A DNA stretch of 64,000 nt from Paraspadella gotoi (taxonomy: Eukaryota > Chaetognatha): positions 12,618,790 through 12,682,789 of the forward strand of contig CM119269.1 in NCBI GenBank assembly GCA_051294375.1, written 5' to 3'. Numbering within the stretch: the stretch's first letter is position 1; each line of letters opens with the position of its first letter. Positions 51,455 to 64,000 of the stretch are shown here, piece after piece. The notes below the pieces were generated by a model, which saw nothing but the letters and a program-made list of their open reading frames with translations, ran no database searches and was not told where the DNA came from. The position numbers and the translations under genes are program-made.

Positions 51455-52107
51455 ATTCGAATGACTTTTCTTTTTAAATTTTATTTGTTTCACTTTTGTT
51501 TTTGTTGTTCAACCATAAGCTTTTTAGTTGAATTATTATCTGGCATAAGAAACAATTTTTTGACTAGACAATGACACGAAGCAAGAAAAAAAATGAATAT
51601 GGGGGAACTATTACTCGTATACGAGTGGAAAAAATATATAAATATAATAAGAATTGTAAAAAAACCACACTAATATAAAAAAAAAGGAATCAAAATGAAG
51701 ATGAAATGAATGAACAATGAAAAAAAAAGAAGAGACTCAGTCGAAGTCGTGAATCCTCAGCAACAACAACAACGAAGTCATTTTTTTATGTCTTAAGTCA
51801 AGAGGAGATTGACTGCGATCTGGACGCAAGATTAACCAGATTGCATCTTGGCGCAAGATTGACGAGGCTGACCGTAACTTTGACGCGAGATTGACGCAAC
51901 CCTTTGACAATGTGAGGTAACGATAGTGAAAGATGAAACTTGACAAATTAAACTCGTGATCGACTCAATAGTCACCGGAGACGGTTATCCGTAATCCGGA
52001 ATATAATTTTTCCATGTCTTTAACGTCTCCGTCAATCAATAATCGACGTCGACGACGCCAAAGTTCGTGGAAGAAAAAAGAGGTCAACCTCGTCCTCAAC
52101 CGCGTCG
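51455..52107. other. Spacer between CFAP74 and the CFAP141-like gene
   Basis: AT-rich sequence with GATTGACGC-type short repeats at about 51,800-51,900. It must hold the 3' end of CFAP74 and the start region of the next gene. No clear motif is seen. Confidence 0.5.
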
Positions 52108-58255
<6,148 letters not shown>

Positions 58256-58261
58256 CTGTAG

Positions 58262-58838
58262 ACAAAAACAATAATGGAAGATTAAGAATATTACGAGAAT
58301 TGGGAGATGTGGGAGGGGAAAGTAGTCTTATAGCAAAACCTTATGTAACATAATAATTTAATAACATATTATAAATAATCACAATTATTCACAATTATTC
58401 ACAATTATTCACAACTTTGATCAAATCTGGCCTTTTGTCTGCAATGTGAAGTGAAACGGACAGATGTCACTCCGGGAAAGAAAAACCGAGAAGCTACGAA
58501 ACAAAACAAACGAACAGCAGCGATTTACTTCGATTTACAATTACGACAATTTACGTGCCTAAAAACTCTGAAGTCAGCTACCAATTATATCTATTGTAAG
58601 AGATGATTATTTGATATGATCTTAAATGAGATTGAATCTCTCAATCTTATTTACATATTGCAGTATTGAATCTAATTGTGTCTAATTTCATTTTGGATTT
58701 TGGTATTAATTCTGTTTCATGGTTTTCTAGTAGCTAAATTATATGTCTTTTAGCAATGTTAATGATTAACATGAGTCATAGTAATATTTTTAACTAATTA
58801 ATTATGCGATAAACCTTTCGTTTTCGTGTTTGTTATGA
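58262..58838. other. AT-rich intron sequence upstream of the visible CFAP74 exons
   Basis: No further CFAP74 exon is seen. A threefold CACAATTATT repeat lies at about 58,379-58,412. Confidence 0.5.
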
Positions 58839-58870
58839 TTTAGAGAAAAACAAAGTTTTTAATTGTGTTA

Positions 58871-59103
58871 CAACGAATTTAATTAGAGATACGGACATGT
58901 TTCGGCTCACATTTCGAGCCTTCATCAGCGTTTGCCATAAGGAAAATATTTGTGCAAAAAGAAGGGTGTGAGAGAGAGGAGAGAGAGAGAGAGAGAGAGA
59001 GGTAAGGTTTCCAACAAAGTGGTGAGACAGAATAGTGGTCAGATGAGAGACAGGCTGAAGTTGAGGACAGATTGAGTGAGTTGTGAAAAGAAATGAAATT
59101 TGT

Positions 59104-59140
<37 letters not shown>

Positions 59141-59204
59141 CAACAGGGATACATTACAAACAATAGTATTTTGTTGTAATTACTTTATTTAATTTATCCC
59201 TGTT

Positions 59205-59240
<36 letters not shown>

Positions 59241-59349
59241 ACAAATTTCATTTCTTTTCACAACTCACTCAATCTGTCTCAACTTCAGCCTGTTCTCTCA
59301 TCTGACCACTATTCTGTCTCACCACTTTGTGTGGAAAACCTTTACTCTA

Positions 59350-59380
<31 letters not shown>

Positions 59381-59478
59381 ACACCTCTTCTTTTGCACAA
59401 ATATTTTCCTTATGGCAAACGCTGATGAAGGCTCGAAATGTGAGCCGAAACTGTCCGTATCTCTGATTAAATTTGTTG
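58871..59478. repeat. Large inverted repeat, arms of ~285 bp
   Basis: The left arm (about 58,871-59,155) and right arm (about 59,195-59,478) are near-identical reverse complements around a short spacer. They include (GA)n/(CT)n tracts and the sequence GGCTCGAAATGTGAGCCGAA and its complement. The arms differ by scattered substitutions and by microsatellite length. Confidence 0.92.
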
Positions 59479-59704
59479 AGAGATGCCGGTTGCTCATCTG
59501 TTTACCTTACTCATATCATGATTCGTTTTCTACATTTTGTCTACTGAAGTCTATCTGTGTGCTACTTTCTAGCTCTTTACCTTCACGTTTCACAGAGAGA
59601 CAGTCACTGAGAGACTATCAGCCGTCCCAAAACGGCTTTTTACGGGGACATGAGACATGTTGTAACTCAGTCACGTCTTGTCACCACTTGTAGCAGATCA
59701 TGAG

Positions 59705-59990
59705 TCTTTGTCACGTGGACAATAGACTTGTGGAGTCCCACACTTCGACCACAGGCACTTTCGATGGACTTGTGGACACAGACGGAGGCGGTGACAAAGG
59801 GGCTGCCACCTCACCGACAAAGGGTCTTGGCGTCACTCACGACGGCAACACCAAAGGGGCGCTGGATGCGGCCGCGCCCACTTCCGGCGACGAGGGAGTT
59901 GACGGCAGTCTCCCCCAGTAATGGCGCGACGGTCATAGGACGGAGATACGCCTGGCGAGGCGGGCTGACTACTAGTTCCTCGACAGTAAA
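59705..59990 (+). repeat. GC-rich direct repeat, copy 1
   Basis: This shares long blocks with 62,998-63,300, including GTCACTCACGACGGCAACAC, GGCGACGAGGGAGTTGAC and CGGAGATACGCCTGGCGAGG. Several short indels break any shared reading frame. Confidence 0.85.
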
Positions 59991-60350
59991 AGGCCTTTCT
60001 TGTGTCTTCGTTCTTTGGGGTCTTTCATTCATGTGGAAAACGACGACCGTGGGGATGCGCGGCAAATCTCCTTCCTTCTCCCCGCGGAAAATTATTTAAG
60101 CGAAAGCCCGCGGCAACGATGCAAATTTCCTGCGACGTCCTGTTTTGCAGCCGCGGAGGTGCTTTGTCTTCGACGACGACTCGATGCATTAGATGATCCA
60201 ACCATGACTGTGGATGCGTCTTTCAGTTCTAGCATGTTGACGAACGGTGCGGGCGCTGATGAAGACAGCCTCTCTCCCTAGTGTATAGACTATTGCGGTT
60301 ATACCGACGACGATTTTTATTTAGGTTTTATTCGTTTTTTTAAATTGGTA

Positions 60351-62299
60351 TTTTTTTTATTGATCTGATTTAATCTTTTTGTTTAGCTACGTATCGAAAC
60401 AATCTTTCAGCATGATTATTAATTCGCCCCGTTTCATATGTTTTAATTTTTGATAAGACAATGACTTCAGGTTTTTTTTAGGTTGAAACGTTTTTTTACG
60501 CTCGTTCATTACAGTTGATAAAATAGCTTCCTGTTTTATTAGCTCTGTCAACGTTTTACATATTTTTTTATGACATATAGTTACAGACGCGATATCGAAC
60601 AGACGATCGATTGTGTCCCTCGTTACGGGTTTTCACGTGGCAGCTTCTTCGAATGCTGACACGAACGACACACTGATGACGGGTTTTGTATTTTCTTTTT
60701 TTGACGACGACCGTCACTACGATTACGATGAAAACTACGTCCCTTGTCCGCGGTAGAGCCGGAGTACCGAGATACTCTTCCTGCGTTGACGAGGTCAAGG
60801 GAAGGCGAGCCCGGTGACTCTCTGACTTGATATCCACCGGAGAGGCGTGTGTCACGACCTTCTTATGGAGACGAGCGTGACCTCGGATGACTTGGTTGCT
60901 GCCGAGGCTAGCCTGCGATGTTCTGCCCGCAGCAAGAAGTTTGACATCCCTGGAGGTCCTTGATCGCCGACGGAGGGTGTGATAGCATGCCTAGACCGCG
61001 GTGACGAGCGGTGGGGGCGCCGGTAAGTTGCCTTAACCAACTTGGAACTGACAAGACGAACCACCATTTTTATGAGCAGTAATATATGTTTAGATTGAAT
61101 TTTTTGGTGTTTAAAGTTAAAGTAGTTTCACGTTTAACGTTTTGAATCAAATTTAGATTTTGCTTTCGTAAAAAAAAAATTATTATGTCTAGGTAATGTC
61201 TTTGGCAAGCTAATTCATTTTACATTGTTTTAGGTTTATGCTGCTTAGTGCTTACATTGCTTTTAAGGCTTACGATTTTCTAGATTGATTACATGTACGG
61301 ATTTGAATATTTTAATTATGAAACGATTTTATTCCATGTATTGTTTTGCTTATCACAATTGAATCTTTTTTTTACGGTCGGACGTCCGGCCTTGGAATTA
61401 AGCACTTGTTTAAAGTCAAAGTAAAGTTTTATTAACCTGAGCGACGTGATTAACCGCTCCACTTTTACATTATGATTTCGTTGAAATAATTTAATTTTAC
61501 GTCGTTAATAAGTCTGTAAATTTATTTATATTTTCTGTTTCATGTGTTACACGCAAGGAACCAGAGACGTGTCAATTCCGTTCCCCTTTTTCTCAACCCC
61601 CTTATATTCATTCCTTCGTTAATGTGTGTAACTTGTCTTGTTAAGTTAATCATGTATTGATTTAGTAACATTTTAATTTTCTGTGTACGTCACTGAAGAT
61701 CACGTTTCTGAAAGTCAAAGATTAATATGTTTTGGTAACAGTTACGTTTAGATTTTCCGGTTTTGTGTCTTTGAAATTAGACGATTTTTTGTCTCATCGT
61801 GATAGTCGGTTTCAACGTTTTAAAAATATTTTTGTCTGATGATCTTTGCTTAATTGAACCGAGATTTATTTTTAAGAAACTCAAGTACGAAATAATTGAT
61901 ACTTTCATAGAGAATGTTTATTTTATGATAGTAAGTTTATTTCATTTATCTCCGTATTTTTGTAAATGATTGTTTAATGTTTTTTGTAACAAAAAAAATT
62001 ATTTATGGTTTAGGTACTGACGTTTTCGGACGGGCTACTTAAAAATAGTTTACAAGGTTGCACATTTTCATTTTTCTCTCATTTTTGTTTATTTTCGTAA
62101 GTTTTACTATTTTCTCATTTCTCATTTTTCTTTTAACGTACGTTTAAACATTAACTTTGTCTATTCAACTAAGACAAATCATCATTGTTCAAGTCATTGT
62201 CTAATCCTCCTTAACATCTTCAAAAACACGGATGAGAACAGGGCTCGTAATTCAACCAGAGCGGAGTGGCCTCGTATTGCTAGATCACTTCGCTTTGAT
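60351..62299. other. Interior of the compound element, no gene recognised
   Basis: The first 700 bp has moderate GC content with short open frames on the - strand (60,568-60,855 and 60,852-61,067) of unknown meaning. The rest is AT-rich and non-coding. Confidence 0.45.
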
Positions 62300-62997
62300 C
62301 CTTCGTTAAAAAATTAATAGGAATAATACAATTTAAAAACGAATAAAACTAAGGAATAAGAGCGTCGGGGGGAGTGATCTGAAGAGAATGTCCCATAACT
62401 GGGAGGAGGTGGGTGGTCTTTCAGAGTCGCTTGCCACCTTAGCCTTTCGAATGGAGCAGTCTAAGAAACGACGCATCGAAACTATATCCATGGTTGATTT
62501 CATCTAACATTATTTGAGCTCTGTCGAGAAAGGCTACGTCCGCGCAGCTGAAAAAAGATGACTATTCGAGCTGCCCATCCTGTTGCCGTGCGGTCTGCTT
62601 AGCTACTTAATATCTAATTTTCCCGGGGGACAAGTAAGAGTTTGCCGCGCATCCCCAGTGTCGTTCGTTTTCCTAACATGACATGAAACACCATTAACGA
62701 AGACACAACAGAAAGGTCCTTTTCATCTACTTATAGGATCGGGAAAAGACAGTAGTGTCAACAGCCTGCCTCGGCTCAGGCGTACTCCGTCCGAATGACC
62801 AGTGAGGCGACCATATTCTACTATCGTCAGGGCCGTCACAAAAGGGGTTCCTTTTGTGTAGACTTTCTCTTGTTACTCCATCGTCGCGCTTGTGTGTACA
62901 TGGCGGCGATCAGACACGCATCCGACCTGTTCGCTAATCTCTAGTCGAGCGGGGTTTGTGGTGCACTACTGGGTGAAGCAGATGTCCCATCGACGTC

Positions 62998-63300
62998 TTC
63001 GTTCACGTTGACAATGAGGACTCTGGTGTGGACGTCACCCTTTTGCGACCACAGCACTTTCGTGGACTTGTGGACAAGACCTTGACGAGCGGTTGATCAG
63101 AAGGTTGACACTTTGAAACGTGGCACTGGACGAAAAGGGTTGGGATGTGCGTCACTCACGACGGCAACACAAAGGGCGGCTGGATGCGGCCGCGCCACTT
63201 CCGGCGACGAGGGAGTTGACCGGCAGTCTCCCCCAGTAAGCGCGACGGGTATAGGAGCGGAGATACGCCTGGCGAGGCAGGCTGACTACTTAGTTCCTCT
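62998..63300 (+). repeat. GC-rich direct repeat, copy 2
   Basis: This is the second copy of the unit at 59,705-59,990, with single-base deletions relative to it. It abuts the right 42-bp terminal inverted repeat. Confidence 0.85.
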
Positions 63301-63345
63301 GCAAAATTCGTTGTAACACAATTAAAAACTTTGTTTTTCTCTAAA

Positions 63346-64000
63346 CTAATTAATTAATAATAATACTTTAACATTTTATTAAGATTTGACTTGCTCATAT
63401 TTAGTGATTCCTTTATTTGTTCAGAAGTTAAATCATTATTCAGCTTTGGTTTTGGGGACGCACTCTCTTGTTAGAGTCCATTTCTCCTTATCAGAGCTCA
63501 ATCAGCATAAGATTAACATCTAAACAGTTAATCACTTATAGTGCTAAATTGTGTTCAATAAGGTCTAAGCACAATATAATAGAGATAAATAAATAGTGTT
63601 TAATTGTGTTTCCATTTCTCTACTTCAGGCAAAGCTAACTAGCTATACACATTAAAGACAGTTTATATAGTAAGCGAGCATTCTTCACCGATGCCAAGTC
63701 AAGTCAACATACCATCAAGTAAGATATTAATGAACACTGAACCTTTTGGTACCTATTTATATGCCTATCTTATCACAGGCAACAAACCCCCCTTATACTA
63801 TTGTTTACACTAAAACTATACAAAAGCCTTCATATTATAAAATGATATCGAATTTTGATATTCAACCCCTGAGAGGGTTTAAAAAGGCTGAAATTTTTTT
63901 TTCATTAATTATAAGTTTTTGGAAGCATTAGGTGCATTGATGTCTAAAACATATAAAAATCATTTTAGAAATATGGCGAACTGTCACGAATTATTCCAAA
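63346..64000. other. AT-rich flank, no gene recognised
   Basis: No exon of CFAP74 or any other gene is seen up to the window end. Confidence 0.5.

Larger units (their letters stand above)
58839..63345. mobile_element. Compound repeat element with 42-bp terminal inverted repeats
   Basis: A perfect 42-bp inverted repeat (TTTAGAGAAAAACAAAGTTT and on) lies at 58,839-58,880 and 63,304-63,345. Inside are a large palindrome (58,871-59,478), two direct copies of a GC-rich unit of about 290 bp (about 59,705-59,990 and 62,998-63,300) and a divergent inverted pair (about 59,990-60,350 against 62,300-62,725). Short open frames exist, one at 60,000-60,281 ending in FSSSMLTNGAGADEDSLSP, but I recognise no transposase, polymerase or recombinase. 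I see no convincing target site duplication. It could be a non-autonomous DNA element or several nested ones. Confidence 0.6.

Overview
This is a nuclear genome window from an invertebrate animal. All genes are split by short introns (about 60-750 bp) with GT-AG borders. Exons are GC- and CpG-rich in an AT-rich background. The gene set (a Par-3 polarity scaffold, a Na+/K+-ATPase beta subunit and several motile-cilium genes) points to Metazoa; nothing here lets me name a phylum. Long (GA)n/(CT)n microsatellites are the dominant repeat, and two of the three 25-N assembly gaps sit inside them.

Layout. Positions 1-21,200 hold no gene I can support. This part is AT-rich and carries minisatellites (33-bp units near 1,037; 13-bp near 4,462; about 58-bp near 8,335; about 24-bp near 17,520; 11-bp near 20,190), an eroded Ty3/gypsy-like retroelement (about 11,200-16,100), a poly(A) run and promoter-like motif clusters. 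From 21,216 the + strand encodes MDH1B, and its second intron (22,373-32,335) contains the whole 12-exon PARD3 gene on the same strand. After a short convergent spacer, the - strand carries a head-to-tail array read from right to left: CFAP74 (58,255-52,108, 5' part missing), a small CFAP141-like gene (51,454-50,978), ARMC3 (50,606-46,209), CYB5D1 (45,817-43,461) and the Na+/K+-ATPase beta subunit (41,862-39,726). Positions 58,839-63,345 are a compound repeat element bounded by perfect 42-bp inverted repeats and lying where the next upstream CFAP74 intron or exons should be.

Function. Relatives of MDH1B, CYB5D1, ARMC3, CFAP141 and CFAP74 are all tied to motile cilia or flagella (axonemal central apparatus, radial spokes, microtubule inner proteins, sperm tail). 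About 37 kb therefore holds five ciliary genes plus a polarity gene and an ion-pump subunit. I built the exon models by hand from splice sites, reading-frame phase and remembered family patterns. For MDH1B, PARD3, ATP1B, CYB5D1 and ARMC3 the summed exon lengths are exact multiples of three. No search or alignment was run.
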